64,000 nucleotides of DNA from Faecalicatena absiana (GCA_017309015.1 JAEDAG010000004.1:150087-214086); one strand, 5' to 3'. Shown: positions 34,162-44,003, numbered from the stretch's first letter. A program made the numbers and translations. The notes: generated by a model from the sequence alone, not told the origin.

Positions 34162-36405
34162 TTACTTCTCACTTGGGACTTTCCAAGAGTCCTTGTAAGC
34201 TTTATAAGCCTTTGCCACTTGCTGATTAACACCCTTAATCTTTTCCACTTTAGCATTGGCCTCCTCATAAGCCTTTTTACTGCTATTCACATTCTCTTGA
34301 GCAGCATTGACCTCTGACTTGTCAGCTTGTGCTTGTTCGTAGTTGGACTTTGCCGTATTCATAGGCGACTCGTAAGACGCAACATAGCTATTAAGCGCGG
34401 CTTCAAACTCATCAACGCTCACTTGCGTCCCTGAGTCTCTGGTTTTGCCAAAATCTGCCGCACTTGTTTCCGTATTTTGATCAAAAACCAAACCAACGTA
34501 GTCATAATCGCCCATGCAGTTCGTGTAGTGGCCCGTGACGCCGCTTTCATGAGCGTCATAAATTGCTTTTTCTTCAGTATACCAGCCATCTAATGGATCA
34601 CCGTAGCCCCATGCTAAATTCTCTGCCCAGGAAACATGCAAATCTTCTGGAGAATTGCAGAAATAAGTATGATCCCCTGTGCTGTTTGAGACAACATTGG
34701 CAATACTTGCGTAGATCATGAGGTCATAATCTACGCCTAAAGCAGCATGATTAGAAAAATTATTGTCTGTTGCCCGCAGACTGTTAAGCTCCTTGATCAG
34801 CTTAACGTCATTCTTTAAGTTGCTTGTTTTAAGCGCGCTCTTGACGGAATCATCCAAGCCATTTACATAGCCGGCCAACACAGCAACATTTGCCATGCCG
34901 GTTTTTGAGTCTTGATAGTAATTAGGCGTTGCCTTGCTCATGATAAAGTCATAGCCAGCTGCTTCATAAGCACTTGAAGCTTCATCATATTTAGTCTTGG
35001 TTGCTGAAACCTTGTTATTGTAGCTAGTTTCAGCATCCGTGTAGGCTTGATTTGCGTTATCCAAGGTTGCCTTCTTTTGATTTAAGTCATTCTGCGCAGC
35101 TTCTAACGAACCCAACTCTTCAGCCAGCTTCTTGTACTTCTCATAATCAGCCTTGGCTTGTTTGTCATAAGTCGGACGAGTTGAACCAGCAGCAATCGTG
35201 GTTGTCGTAAATCCATCCGCCTTAACCCAAGCAGAACTATTGTTATCCAGCGGATCGGCTATCTTATACCAGTTTACGCCACTCTTATCCGTAGTCGTCG
35301 CTGATACGTGATAAACAATTGGATAGTAGCTGCCTTCAAAAAGTTCCGCTGCCGCGGCACTCTTCGTTTTGCTAAATGTGCTGTCGGAGTTTAAAGTGAA
35401 CATATCAATGTTCTGACTACCATCCGTAGCACTAACATTTCTCTTTACGTTAAAGTTCGCGGCCTTAACAGATATTGTATTCTTTGAGCTTGAGCTATTA
35501 GAGAAACTCGAACTAGATCCGCTGTTATTTGGCTTAGAAACGGAAGAAGAATTGTTCTTAGTGGTTGAAGAATTACCTTTGTCGCTTACACCAGTGTTCT
35601 TTGAATTTGAAGCTGAATTGGTATTTCCTGCTGAAGAATTACCTTTGTCGCTTGCACCAGTGTTCTTTGAATTTGAAGCTGAATTGGTATCTCCTGCTGA
35701 AGAATTGCCTTTGTCGCTTACACCAGTGTTCTTTGAATTTGAAGCTGAATTGGTATTTCCTGCTAAAAAATTGCCCTTGTCATTTACATCCGTCGTCTTT
35801 GAATCTGATGCCGGATTGTTGTTAGCTGCAGTAGCATTTTTCTTGTAGGTCACCTTAACAGTCTGATTCTTCAGCTTGTAGGTAACTTTAACTGCACCAA
35901 TACTTGACCGACTAGCAGTATACCCTTCCACCCTGGCCACGGTATATTTCTTCCAAGAAGAGGTGCTCCACTTGCCATAGGTCTTCTTCTTAGTCTTGTT
36001 ATCCGTCTTCACGCTTCTCTTGATGTAGGCCTTCTGAATCACCTTCTTCTCACCCTTTGGCTGGTAGAGCTTGATGGTTCTGGTGATCTTCTTCGTTTGC
36101 GTGGAATAGCTGTAGCGGACGAAGGCTTTCTTTGCATCACTGGTCCGGATGTAGCGTCCCTTGCCAAGACTGTAGTACTTCTTCCCCTTAATCGTTTTAG
36201 TACCATAGACGGTCAACTTGGCCTTCTTCTTGTATGATTTCTTAGTCTTCTTCCCCTTTGATGTGTATACATAAGCTTTCTTAGTAACATACACTTGGTA
36301 TTTTGCCGCGGCTTGTACACTTACTTGTGGTGCAGCAGCAACAAAGCCAGTTGTTCCAAGCAATGCGACTGAAACCTTGCTGATAGCTTTCAGCTTCTTA
36401 TCCAT
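34162..36405 (-). CDS. Secreted SLAP/MucBP-like/CAP-domain surface protein
   Basis: 747 residues. The signal peptide ends about ...VSVQAAA. Residues 35-95 resemble an SLAP-type wall-binding domain (YQVYVTKKAYVYTSKGKKTK ... GKGRYIRTSDA). Residues about 100-185 resemble a Lys-rich MucBP/Mub-B2 module (TRTIKLYQPKGEKKVIQKAY). Next come four 22-residue repeats of the NSASNSKNTGVSDKGNSSAG type, a Ser-rich linker, an SH3-like segment (NFNVKRNVSATDG), a coiled coil and a CAP/SCP domain (LIKELNSLRATDNNFSNHAA; ENLAWGYGDPLDGWYTEEKA; GVTGHYTNCMGDYDYVGLVF), then a helical tail. CAP domains in lactobacilli are secreted, often wall-linked, of unclear activity. The C-terminal 320 residues are closely related to the protein at 42523. 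Confidence 0.88.
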   Translation of the reverse strand: MDKKLKAISKVSVALLGTTGFVAAAPQVSVQAAAKYQVYVTKKAYVYTSKGKKTKKSYKKKAKLTVYGTKTIKGKKYYSLGKGRYIRTSDAKKAFVRYSYSTQTKKITRTIKLYQPKGEKKVIQKAYIKRSVKTDNKTKKKTYGKWSTSSWKKYTVARVEGYTASRSSIGAVKVTYKLKNQTVKVTYKKNATAANNNPASDSKTTDVNDKGNFLAGNTNSASNSKNTGVSDKGNSSAGDTNSASNSKNTGASDKGNSSAGNTNSASNSKNTGVSDKGNSSTTKNNSSSVSKPNNSGSSSSFSNSSSSKNTISVKAANFNVKRNVSATDGSQNIDMFTLNSDSTFSKTKSAAAAELFEGSYYPIVYHVSATTTDKSGVNWYKIADPLDNNSSAWVKADGFTTTTIAAGSTRPTYDKQAKADYEKYKKLAEELGSLEAAQNDLNQKKATLDNANQAYTDAETSYNNKVSATKTKYDEASSAYEAAGYDFIMSKATPNYYQDSKTGMANVAVLAGYVNGLDDSVKSALKTSNLKNDVKLIKELNSLRATDNNFSNHAALGVDYDLMIYASIANVVSNSTGDHTYFCNSPEDLHVSWAENLAWGYGDPLDGWYTEEKAIYDAHESGVTGHYTNCMGDYDYVGLVFDQNTETSAADFGKTRDSGTQVSVDEFEAALNSYVASYESPMNTAKSNYEQAQADKSEVNAAQENVNSSKKAYEEANAKVEKIKGVNQQVAKAYKAYKDSWKVPSEK
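35575..35835 (-). repeat. 66-bp tandem repeats inside the CAP-domain gene
   Basis: Units repeat with a 66-bp period (GTGTTCTTTGAATTTGAAGC at 35594, 35660 and 35726; a diverged fourth at about 35792), encoding 22-residue Asn/Ser-rich repeats. The near-identity of three units suggests recent expansion. Confidence 0.9.
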
Positions 36406-36447
36406 GATTTTGTCCTCCCACTTGTTATTAGATATTCACACATTTTA

Positions 36448-36476
36448 ATTTTTGACTTAAGCGTGTTTTTTGTCAA
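36448..36476 (-). promoter_or_regulatory. Promoter of the CAP-domain gene (shared type)
   Basis: Minus-strand TTGACA (36471-36476), 17 bp, AAAAAT (36448-36453). Confidence 0.7.
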
Positions 36477-36677
36477 ATTACTTTTTTAGAAATAACGGCC
36501 AATAAACAAATGTGGTTCCTTAAGTAAAGCTTCCAAAGACCTTTTGTAAACCTGATAGCCTTTTGCCAATTTTTACTCGACTTTCTCATCCTTCCTGGCT
36601 TCACCATCTTCATTACTGAAACACTTTGCTCTGTCAATATCAGCGCTGACAGCGTTGTCTATGCCGGTGAATCCGGC

Positions 36678-39600
36678 GTGGAAACTGGCAAGGAAGCTGA
36701 CAAGACCGGCGTTTTGAATTCTTCGCAGATCAACATGCTGAACAGCCAGATTCGCAATATTCAAGCCAAGGCCAACGGGGCAATCACAATCAGCGACAAG
36801 GTAAAAGAAGTCAAGGAAGATCAGCTGCCAAATGTTACCAGCAAGCTGAATACCTTAAGTTCTTTGATTGACCAGTACAATACCGCAAGAGCAACGATTG
36901 AAACGCAAAACCACTCAACGGAAGGCACTGTTGGGGTTGCCGGGCAATTGGAAACCGTTGACGTCACGGGGTCAAATCTCGATGAAACCATCAGCAATTT
37001 GCAAAAGCTTTTGACCAGAATGCAAAGCACGATTGCTGCCAATCAAAAGGCAGTGGATACGGACGCCAATGCCGCCAATCAAAACCGTGTCCTGATGGAT
37101 AAGATCAGAGAAGCGAACCAGACCATTTCCGGAACCGCAAGCACGATCAAGAACTACAAGGACGGGATCACGGGCGACTTGGATGTGGTCAAGAGAAAGA
37201 GCCAGGACTCAATTGCCGCTGGCGGCGTAGTCGTTGACAACACCGAAACGCAAAAAATCAATACGGTCAAGACCAACCAGACAGTCACCGCAACGACCAA
37301 GGTAAACTCGATTGATGAAGCAAACAAGGAATTGTCTAGAATCTTGGCTGATTTGCAAAAGCAGAATACCGTGTGCAGCCAAGAAGCGGTCAAGGCCGCC
37401 AGCTACAAGGCCAATGCCTTGGCCAACATTGACAGCATCAACACTTGGCTTGGGGAAATGAAGCAGATTGCCGAAAACGCCAAGCAGACGGCAGGGACTT
37501 TGAACAAGTCCGTTTCCGCTCTTGATGCCTACAAGGCTGACCGGCTGGCCAAGCTTCAAGCAAAAATCGATGAATATAAAAAGACAGGCTATGCTTTTAA
37601 GGACACGCTGAATGCGATGCAGGCAGTCATTGACGGCGTAAAGAACTCAAATATTACCACGACTACCGTCACTGTCGGGCCAAGCGAAACGATCGACTTC
37701 GGTGACATCGGTCAAGCCTCTAGCGCAAATAACGGTGCAAAAGACGGCAGCATTGACGCCACCAAAGAAACCGAAAAGAATGCCTTGACCAGCCAAACCA
37801 ATGCGGCACTGGCAACGGCTAAAGCGCAAGACGATGCTCTTGTAGCCAAGATCAATGAGGCATACTCAATCACTGACAAGGCGATTGCCGAAATAGATAA
37901 AGCTATTGCTGACGCCAAGGAAATGGCCAGAAAGGACAGCGAGTTCCAGCAAAAGCTGACTGCGTTCAAGGATTCCTTGACAACTCTCGAAGGCAAGATC
38001 AAAGAAGCCGACAAGGAACTGGATGATGACGACAAGAAGGCAGGCGAGGCGATTCTCAACAAGATCACCGATCAAATCCAGATCGCCCGTCAGCAGGTCA
38101 GCGAAAGAAAGTTCGAGAGTAAAGATCTGCCAACAACGGCAAGCACGATCAACACTGACGTTTCCGATTGGAATAAATTTGCCAAGACCCACTCTTCCGG
38201 TGGCGTTCAAAGTATGACTACGGAACAAATCTCGGATCTAGTTAAAAAACTTACAGGTACTGGATCTAGTCATACCGGTCAGTCTGACGACCTTCATAAA
38301 TGGATTATGGGTAATATGAAGGACTCTACTACCAAAGACGGCAAGGCAGAGATTGCCAAGATGACCGAAGACCTCAAGGGCAAAGTCTCAAACACGTCCA
38401 ATCCTCGGTTCATCAATGTTAAATCTGGAACAAATCAATACTCGCTTATCTCCGCAATTAAGGCCAATAAGGACAAAGACATACAAAGCAACAGCTTTGG
38501 CTTTATTTGGAAGAACGGCAACTTAAAAAAAGCAGAGTGGGATAAAAAACACTACGAGCAATGGCATACTGGCGTTGACAAGGGTTTTACTGACTACTTT
38601 AGTAAACTCGATGGCGGAGGTCGCTGGACACATGACAGCACTATTGGTACGGTCAAGAGCTTAAACCCGTGGTATTACGACTACGAGCATCAATACGCGC
38701 CTGACAAGAACCCGGACTATGTCACCACGATGGCAATCGGAACTGGGTCAACGCAAGCAGTCACGATTCCAAACGCCTTCGTTTACTATGACACGGCAAC
38801 GAACAAAACCCTACGCCTTGATGTTAAGGTTACGCTGACTTTGACAGACCAAAATGGCAATGCGCTTAACAATGAAAATTGGCTGCCGAAGGGTATAATA
38901 GCGCCAGGTCACGGTGAAGTTTTGAAAATCTTCTCAGTATCTGCCGGTAGAGACCTCAAGCTGCACGTCGGCGGCGGCGTTATCATTGGTCAGTATTGGA
39001 CTGGAACCGAAACTGGCAGCGGCGGCCATGGTGCGGGTGGTACGGGTGAAGGATTGCTTCTTTCGTCTGGTTCTGTTGGTCGGGGCGGTCAAGGATCAAG
39101 TGGCCCGAAATACTCTACATTTTATCCATCGTCCACTTATCGTGTCGGCGGTCCGGTCTTCGGTTTACGGCTCAAAACCAAGATTGAGCTTGTTAAGCCA
39201 GAAGGTGTTTCTGACGATGCTTGGTCTGCCGATTCAGAAACGATCTATGGCAAAGCACACCATGCTTTTAACCAGATGCCGGTTGCGGTCAACGACATCG
39301 ATGACAAACAAACTATCGCGACCGAGTCGGGCAACATTTATCTTGACGAGTCTAAGATGACCACGTCAACACCTACGATCAACGGGCACAAATATCTGGT
39401 TGCAAAGCCAAAGAACAATGGTAAGCAAGTCAATTTGGCAACGAATACCAACAATGACATCAATGATTTCAACGTGGTCATTGACGACCGGTATACCAAA
39501 ATCTTCTATACTAAACGCAACCCGGACAATGTACCATACATGTCAATTGACGTTGCCTTCGGTGGTTCTGGGGTTGACCTTCTGCCAAGCAACAAGGAAT

Positions 39601-40898
39601 TGCCTCCTTTGCCTAACGTAACAACTCCGTCAAATCCACCAAAGTACACAATGCCGACACCGACTGTTGTTGGCGGGCTTACCAAAGTTCAAGTGAATGA
39701 TGTCTCTGCCAAGGCTCATACCGCTGGCACTTACAGCATTCAAAGCAACATCGAATATCTGACGGCTGAGGGCAATCCGACTTTCGTTCCGCAAAACATT
39801 GCCGGCCGGCTTAATCTTGACTTGGTAAAGGCAACAATTGAGAAGATCAAGCAGACGTCAAGCAACACTTCGCTTGTCGTCAAGCGAGCTGAAGACAGAA
39901 CCGTCAAGACTTCCTCTGGTAACTCCTTGACCGTTCGGATCAAGAATAACAGCGTCAAGACTTCTTCTGGAAATTCCTTGACCGTTCGGATCAAGAACAA
40001 TACCGTCAAGACTTCTTCTGGCAACTCTATGACCGTTCGGGTCAGAAACAGCAATGTCAAGACTTCTTCCGGCAACTCACTTGTCGTTCGCAGACAAAAT
40101 GATAAAAACGGGACTGTGACAACTCCTGTTGGGACAATTGAAATCTCCAGCTACGGGCCGACATTGACCGTTCCGGCGGGTGTCTCAATTATTACAAGCG
40201 AAGGGTCAAAATCCCCAGAGTCTACGGTTACCGTTTGGCCAATTGGTCAGAATGGCTTAAACGGTGCAGTGCCGGTCGTGCAGACGGATCTTGATGGGAC
40301 ACGGACAGTTGGCATGTCGATCTATGCCGACCCGTCAATGCTTGAAATGGTAGAAGAAGCTATTTCGAAATGGAATGCGGCACTGGCCAAGTACAAGGTC
40401 AAGATCAGCGCTACTTATACGACAAGCGTGAGAGACCTCAAGAAGGGCGTGACTGTCGCCATTATGGAATCTGCCTCAAACAACGAAGCAATCAGCTCCT
40501 ACCAGCGAGCAGGACAAAGCGACATTACATTGGAAAATCATGCGGGTCTTTCAACGGCTATCGTAAGAGATATCCTTAAAGGCAATGGCATTGGTGACGT
40601 CTACAACAAGACCGGCACGATCACCGCAGGCGACACGCTGAAGAACTCCTTGTTCACGGTTCAAATCAACACGGACGGGATTCGGCAAACTAGTGCCAAT
40701 GCAAAAGATGCAACTTTCAAGACTCTGCTTCACGAACTGGGCCATGTCTTTGGACTCAGCCATGATGATGACGATTCATTAATGACGCCATCTATTGGCA
40801 ACAAGACCTTTTCGGGCGTGATTTCAGATACCGATGCTAAGCGTGCTGCGCTTGAACTGGTAAATGATCCAAGTCACCCATCAGATTTGTTCATATAA
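36678..40898 (+). CDS. Giant coiled-coil surface protein with C-terminal zincin; 5' end missing
   Basis: At least 1,406 residues from the first GTG. That codon has no ribosome site, and coherent coding extends upstream in frame to about 36575 (LPGFTIFITETLCSVNISAD, apparently the core and cleavage region of a signal peptide) without any start codon. Residues about 1-500 are coiled coil, about 500-1000 a beta-rich, Gly-containing region of adhesin style, and about 1075-1140 four 17-residue repeats (VKTSSGNSLTVRIKNN). A metallopeptidase follows with LLHELGHVFGLSHDDDDSLM, the HExxHxxGxxH metzincin zinc site, resembling matrixins. No LPXTG is present. It may be silent or a donor of sequence, since a fragment copy lies at 24127-24418. 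Confidence 0.75.
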   Translation: METGKEADKTGVLNSSQINMLNSQIRNIQAKANGAITISDKVKEVKEDQLPNVTSKLNTLSSLIDQYNTARATIETQNHSTEGTVGVAGQLETVDVTGSNLDETISNLQKLLTRMQSTIAANQKAVDTDANAANQNRVLMDKIREANQTISGTASTIKNYKDGITGDLDVVKRKSQDSIAAGGVVVDNTETQKINTVKTNQTVTATTKVNSIDEANKELSRILADLQKQNTVCSQEAVKAASYKANALANIDSINTWLGEMKQIAENAKQTAGTLNKSVSALDAYKADRLAKLQAKIDEYKKTGYAFKDTLNAMQAVIDGVKNSNITTTTVTVGPSETIDFGDIGQASSANNGAKDGSIDATKETEKNALTSQTNAALATAKAQDDALVAKINEAYSITDKAIAEIDKAIADAKEMARKDSEFQQKLTAFKDSLTTLEGKIKEADKELDDDDKKAGEAILNKITDQIQIARQQVSERKFESKDLPTTASTINTDVSDWNKFAKTHSSGGVQSMTTEQISDLVKKLTGTGSSHTGQSDDLHKWIMGNMKDSTTKDGKAEIAKMTEDLKGKVSNTSNPRFINVKSGTNQYSLISAIKANKDKDIQSNSFGFIWKNGNLKKAEWDKKHYEQWHTGVDKGFTDYFSKLDGGGRWTHDSTIGTVKSLNPWYYDYEHQYAPDKNPDYVTTMAIGTGSTQAVTIPNAFVYYDTATNKTLRLDVKVTLTLTDQNGNALNNENWLPKGIIAPGHGEVLKIFSVSAGRDLKLHVGGGVIIGQYWTGTETGSGGHGAGGTGEGLLLSSGSVGRGGQGSSGPKYSTFYPSSTYRVGGPVFGLRLKTKIELVKPEGVSDDAWSADSETIYGKAHHAFNQMPVAVNDIDDKQTIATESGNIYLDESKMTTSTPTINGHKYLVAKPKNNGKQVNLATNTNNDINDFNVVIDDRYTKIFYTKRNPDNVPYMSIDVAFGGSGVDLLPSNKELPPLPNVTTPSNPPKYTMPTPTVVGGLTKVQVNDVSAKAHTAGTYSIQSNIEYLTAEGNPTFVPQNIAGRLNLDLVKATIEKIKQTSSNTSLVVKRAEDRTVKTSSGNSLTVRIKNNSVKTSSGNSLTVRIKNNTVKTSSGNSMTVRVRNSNVKTSSGNSLVVRRQNDKNGTVTTPVGTIEISSYGPTLTVPAGVSIITSEGSKSPESTVTVWPIGQNGLNGAVPVVQTDLDGTRTVGMSIYADPSMLEMVEEAISKWNAALAKYKVKISATYTTSVRDLKKGVTVAIMESASNNEAISSYQRAGQSDITLENHAGLSTAIVRDILKGNGIGDVYNKTGTITAGDTLKNSLFTVQINTDGIRQTSANAKDATFKTLLHELGHVFGLSHDDDDSLMTPSIGNKTFSGVISDTDAKRAALELVNDPSHPSDLFI
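39900..40103 (+). repeat. Four 51-bp tandem repeats in the zincin gene
   Basis: Four consecutive 51-bp units, beginning ACCGTCAAGACTTC, AGCGTCAAGACTTC, ACCGTCAAGACTTC and AATGTCAAGACTTC, encode 17-residue repeats. Confidence 0.9.
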
Positions 40899-40902
40899 TA
40901 TA

Positions 40903-41075
40903 TTCCCCCACATTTGTGGGGCTAGAAAACAGCAAAAAAAACATCCGGCAATTGCGCTGGATGTAAAAAGAGGATCACCTAACCTGGGATCAACCCCACT
41001 TACGTGGGGAATATTCATTGATCTTGTTATCATCATTCGTTGACAGAGGATCAACCCCACTTACGTGGGGAAATT
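40903..41075. CRISPR. Degenerate mini-CRISPR: two type I-E-like repeats, one spacer, no cas genes
   Basis: GATCAACCCCACTTACGTGG is the core of two identical stretches (GGATC...GGGGAA, 25 bp) at 40987-41011 and 41048-41072. The 61-bp period (repeat about 28 + spacer about 33) and the palindromic CCCCAC/GTGGGG core match type I-E arrays of lactobacilli. AGGATCACC at 40972 and an inverted-looking ATTCCCCCACATTTGTGGGG at 40905 may be further decayed repeats. No cas gene is present in the window. Confidence 0.75.
40936..40966 (-). terminator. Hairpin with T8 tail between the zincin gene and the CRISPR relic
   Basis: ACATCCGGC ... GCTGGATGT; on the minus strand it is followed by TTTTTTTTG. It probably ends transcription from the gene at 41097. 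Confidence 0.65.
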
Positions 41076-41096
41076 TTAACACACAAGGGAGCAAAG

Positions 41097-42263
41097 TTAT
41101 TTTCTGATGTTGATGTAGAAGTTATCGTTATAATGCCATTCAAATGTATTTAAGTTGTACTTCTTATAGTCGCTGTCATTTTTGAAAAGTTCTTCCATAT
41201 TTTTCGTGATGTTTGGATGTTCAGCGGCCCATTTTGCTTCGTATTGACGATATGCCTTTTCACCATTCATATAAGCAATGTAGGATTCCTTGGTGAAACC
41301 TACACTCCCTCTACCATAATCTGCAGCCGATTGGGCATAAGTTAAATTATGCTTTTCATATGTGGATTTTGATACCTTGGTGTCTTTGCTATACATGCGC
41401 AGGGCTTCAAGTGGGTGAGCATCGGTCCATTCGAGAAGCCCAGCACTAGTATCTTCTCCGGTTCCAGCATATTTTTCGATTCTGGCAAGTCTGGCATCAT
41501 ATGCGGCTTTATTTTGAGCAGGAGTACCACTGCCTAAGTAATAGTCAACAAAAACAACATTCTTGAAGTAGTCTACTTGCACGTCCTTGGCTGGAACATA
41601 AACATCAGAGTTTTGAGCGATTTGATACATCAATTGACCGTTGATAATTCCCTGCCCCAAGACTTCAACCTTGTCTCCTTTCTTAGGTGCCTTTTCTAAG
41701 CCGTCTTTAGCTGGCCAGAAGCTGGTACGCTTGCCGCTACTCGTATAGAAAGTCAAGTTGGCTGAAGCCGGGGCAGATCTTCTCACTGTCTTCTTTGGTG
41801 CTGCCTTCTTGACATGCTTCTTAACAGTCTTCTTGATGTGCTTCTTAACGTGCTTAATTGCCTTGTAGGTAATCTTGACAGTCTGGTTCTTGGTTTTTCT
41901 AGTGACCTTAGCAGCCCCAACAGTAGCTCTGCTTGCGGTATAGCCGGACACCTTCGCTACCTTGTACTTCTTCCAAGAAGAAGTAGACCACTTGCCGTAA
42001 GTCTTCTTCTTGGTCTTCTTGTTGGTCTTGACCGTCCGCTTGATGTAGGCCTTTTGAACGACCTTCTTTAAGCCTTTAGGCTGGTACATCTTAATGGTTC
42101 TGGTGATCTTCTTGGTTTGAACACTATAGCTGTACTTAGCAGTCTTCTTAGCAGCCGCCATTACATTGTCAGTTTTTGGAATTGCAATGGTGGCTGTCGC
42201 GCTGGCGCCACAAAGCGCCAGCGCGACTGAAACTTTGCTGATATTTTCCAGTCTTTTATCCAT
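41097..42263 (-). CDS. Secreted MucBP-like/SLAP-like surface protein
   Basis: 388 residues. The signal peptide MDKRLENISKVSVALALCGA ends near ...NVMAAA. Residues about 43-130 form a basic MucBP/Mub-B2-like module (TRTIKMYQPKGLKKVVQKAY; KWSTSSWKKYKVAKVSGYTA) almost identical to that of the protein at 34162. A His/Lys-rich linker (HVKKHIKKTVKKHVKK) and an SLAP-like segment (ANLTFYTSSGKRTSFWPAKD ... SDVYVPAKDV) follow. The C-terminal 170 residues are unrecognised. It is probably held at the wall by charge and may contact mucin or glycans. Confidence 0.8.
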   Translation of the reverse strand: MDKRLENISKVSVALALCGASATATIAIPKTDNVMAAAKKTAKYSYSVQTKKITRTIKMYQPKGLKKVVQKAYIKRTVKTNKKTKKKTYGKWSTSSWKKYKVAKVSGYTASRATVGAAKVTRKTKNQTVKITYKAIKHVKKHIKKTVKKHVKKAAPKKTVRRSAPASANLTFYTSSGKRTSFWPAKDGLEKAPKKGDKVEVLGQGIINGQLMYQIAQNSDVYVPAKDVQVDYFKNVVFVDYYLGSGTPAQNKAAYDARLARIEKYAGTGEDTSAGLLEWTDAHPLEALRMYSKDTKVSKSTYEKHNLTYAQSAADYGRGSVGFTKESYIAYMNGEKAYRQYEAKWAAEHPNITKNMEELFKNDSDYKKYNLNTFEWHYNDNFYINIRK

Positions 42264-42305
42264 TATCTTATCCTCTCATATATTATTAGATCATTAAACA
42301 CTTTA

Positions 42306-42334
42306 ATTTTTGTCCTAAACGCTGTATTTGTCAA
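42306..42334 (-). promoter_or_regulatory. Promoter of the surface gene at 41097 (shared type)
   Basis: Minus-strand TTGACA (42329-42334), 17 bp, AAAAAT (42306-42311). Confidence 0.7.
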
Positions 42335-42444
42335 ATTGCTTTTTAGCAAAACGATCATCTATTTATTGCGGACGATTTTGTTAGCCATTAAAGCTTATCA
42401 CAGCGCCAATTATAGCCAATTCAGAAAATATCTAAAAAAAGCAA

Positions 42445-42486
42445 AAAGTATGATCCCGGCTATACATATCGGGATCATACTTTAAA
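42445..42486 (-). terminator. Terminator of the CAP-domain gene at 42523
   Basis: AAAGTATGATCCCG / CGGGATCATACTTT stem, with a T-rich tail on the minus strand. It is a near copy of 34083-34122. Confidence 0.8.
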
Positions 42487-42522
42487 AAGATTAACTAATT
42501 TACCGCAATCATTACACCACTA

Positions 42523-43962
42523 TTAGTTCTTCTTGTGTGCAGCTTTTAAAGACTTCTGGTAAGCCGCATAAGCCTTTGCCAATTGTTGGTTGACCGTCTT
42601 GACCTTTTTCACCTTTGCATTAGCTTCATCATATGCCTTCTTACTACTGTTCACTTTTTCTTGCGCAGCATTGACCTCTGACTTATCAGCCTTGGTTTGC
42701 TCATAAGCTGCCTTTGCCGTGTTCATAGTCGACTCATAAGAAGCAACATAACTATTGAGAGCAGCTTCAAACTCATCAACGGTCACTTGCGTCCCCGATT
42801 CGCTAGTTAAAATCTTGTCTCTGCCAAAATCTGCCGCACTTGTTCCCGTACTTTGATCAAGAACCAAACCAACATACTCATAATCGCCCATGCAGTTCGT
42901 ATAGTGGCCAGTCACACCACTGCCGTGAGCATCATAAATCGCCTTTTCTTCAGTGTACCAACCAGTTAATGGATCACTGTAGCCCCAAGCCAAATTCTCA
43001 GCACGGGAAGCATACACTTCAGTAGGAGCGTTCATAAAATATGTATGATTCATCGTGCTATCTGAGATAAAACCAGAGATGCTTGCATAGATCATGAGAT
43101 CATAGTCGACCCCTAGAGCATTATGATTGGAAAAATTGTTGTCCGATGCTCGGAGACTGTTCAGCTCTTTGATCAAAGTAACATCTTTCTTTAAATTGCT
43201 GGTCGACAAGAAGCTTTTAACTGAATCATCCAAACCATTTACGTAGCTTGCCAATGCAGCTACATTTGCCATGCCAGCTTTTGAGTCTTGGTAAAAATTA
43301 GCCGTTGCCTTGCTCATGATAAAATCATAGCCAGCTGCTTCATAAGCACGTGAAGCTTCATCATATTTAGTCTTAGCAGCGGAAACCTTGTTATTGTAGC
43401 TAGCTACAGCATCCGTATAAACCTGGTTGGCACTATCTAAAGCCGCCTTCTTTTGACTCAAGTCGTTTTGCGCGGCTTCTAATGAACCCAGCTCTGCAGC
43501 TTTTTTCTTGTACTTCTCGTAAGTAGCCTTAGCTGGATTATAAGCCGCCTTCTTCGCGGTTACCTTGATCTTGACATTCTTGACCTTATCTTTTGACTTG
43601 TCAGGATAAGTCACGATCACGCTGACCGTATAAGTGCCAGCCTTCTTCAAGTTTGGCTTTGGTGAAAAAGCATACTTAGCCTTAGCTGGCAACTTGCTGG
43701 CGTTAGTGATGATACTCTTGGCTGAAAGCTTGCTGCCAGCCTTGACAGTTACGCTCTTGGCCTTTGGCGCGTATTTTTGCGCGTTTGTCTTCTTTACAAC
43801 CTTCTTCTTAGACTTCTTTGCCTTTTTAGTCTTTTTCGTACTCTTCTTAGCAGCCTTCTTGGCGGCCATGGCAGTTGGAGCAGTTACTGTTACCGGTGCC
43901 GCGGCGCCTAACAGAGCCAAGGCAAGTGAAACTTTACTGATGGCTTTCAGCTTCTTGTCCAT
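42523..43962 (-). CDS. Secreted lysine-rich Rib-like/CAP-domain surface protein
   Basis: 479 residues. The signal peptide MDKKLKAISKVSLALALLGA ends about ...TAMAA, followed by a Lys tract (KKAAKKSTKKTKKAKKSKKK). One Rib-like domain (NAQKYAPKAKSVTVKAGSKL ... TYTVSVIVTYPDKSKDKVKN), a coiled coil and a CAP/SCP domain (LIKELNSLRASDNNFSNHNA; SRAENLAWGYSDPLTGWYTE) follow, ending in a helical Lys-rich tail. The CAP half is paralogous to the protein at 34162 and the N-terminal half to that at 32656, so the gene is a module chimera. Its promoter is of the shared type. Confidence 0.87.
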   Translation of the reverse strand: MDKKLKAISKVSLALALLGAAAPVTVTAPTAMAAKKAAKKSTKKTKKAKKSKKKVVKKTNAQKYAPKAKSVTVKAGSKLSAKSIITNASKLPAKAKYAFSPKPNLKKAGTYTVSVIVTYPDKSKDKVKNVKIKVTAKKAAYNPAKATYEKYKKKAAELGSLEAAQNDLSQKKAALDSANQVYTDAVASYNNKVSAAKTKYDEASRAYEAAGYDFIMSKATANFYQDSKAGMANVAALASYVNGLDDSVKSFLSTSNLKKDVTLIKELNSLRASDNNFSNHNALGVDYDLMIYASISGFISDSTMNHTYFMNAPTEVYASRAENLAWGYSDPLTGWYTEEKAIYDAHGSGVTGHYTNCMGDYEYVGLVLDQSTGTSAADFGRDKILTSESGTQVTVDEFEAALNSYVASYESTMNTAKAAYEQTKADKSEVNAAQEKVNSSKKAYDEANAKVKKVKTVNQQLAKAYAAYQKSLKAAHKKN

Positions 43963-44003
43963 GATTTTTCCTCCTACATCTTGTCAGAGCATTACACATC
44001 CTT

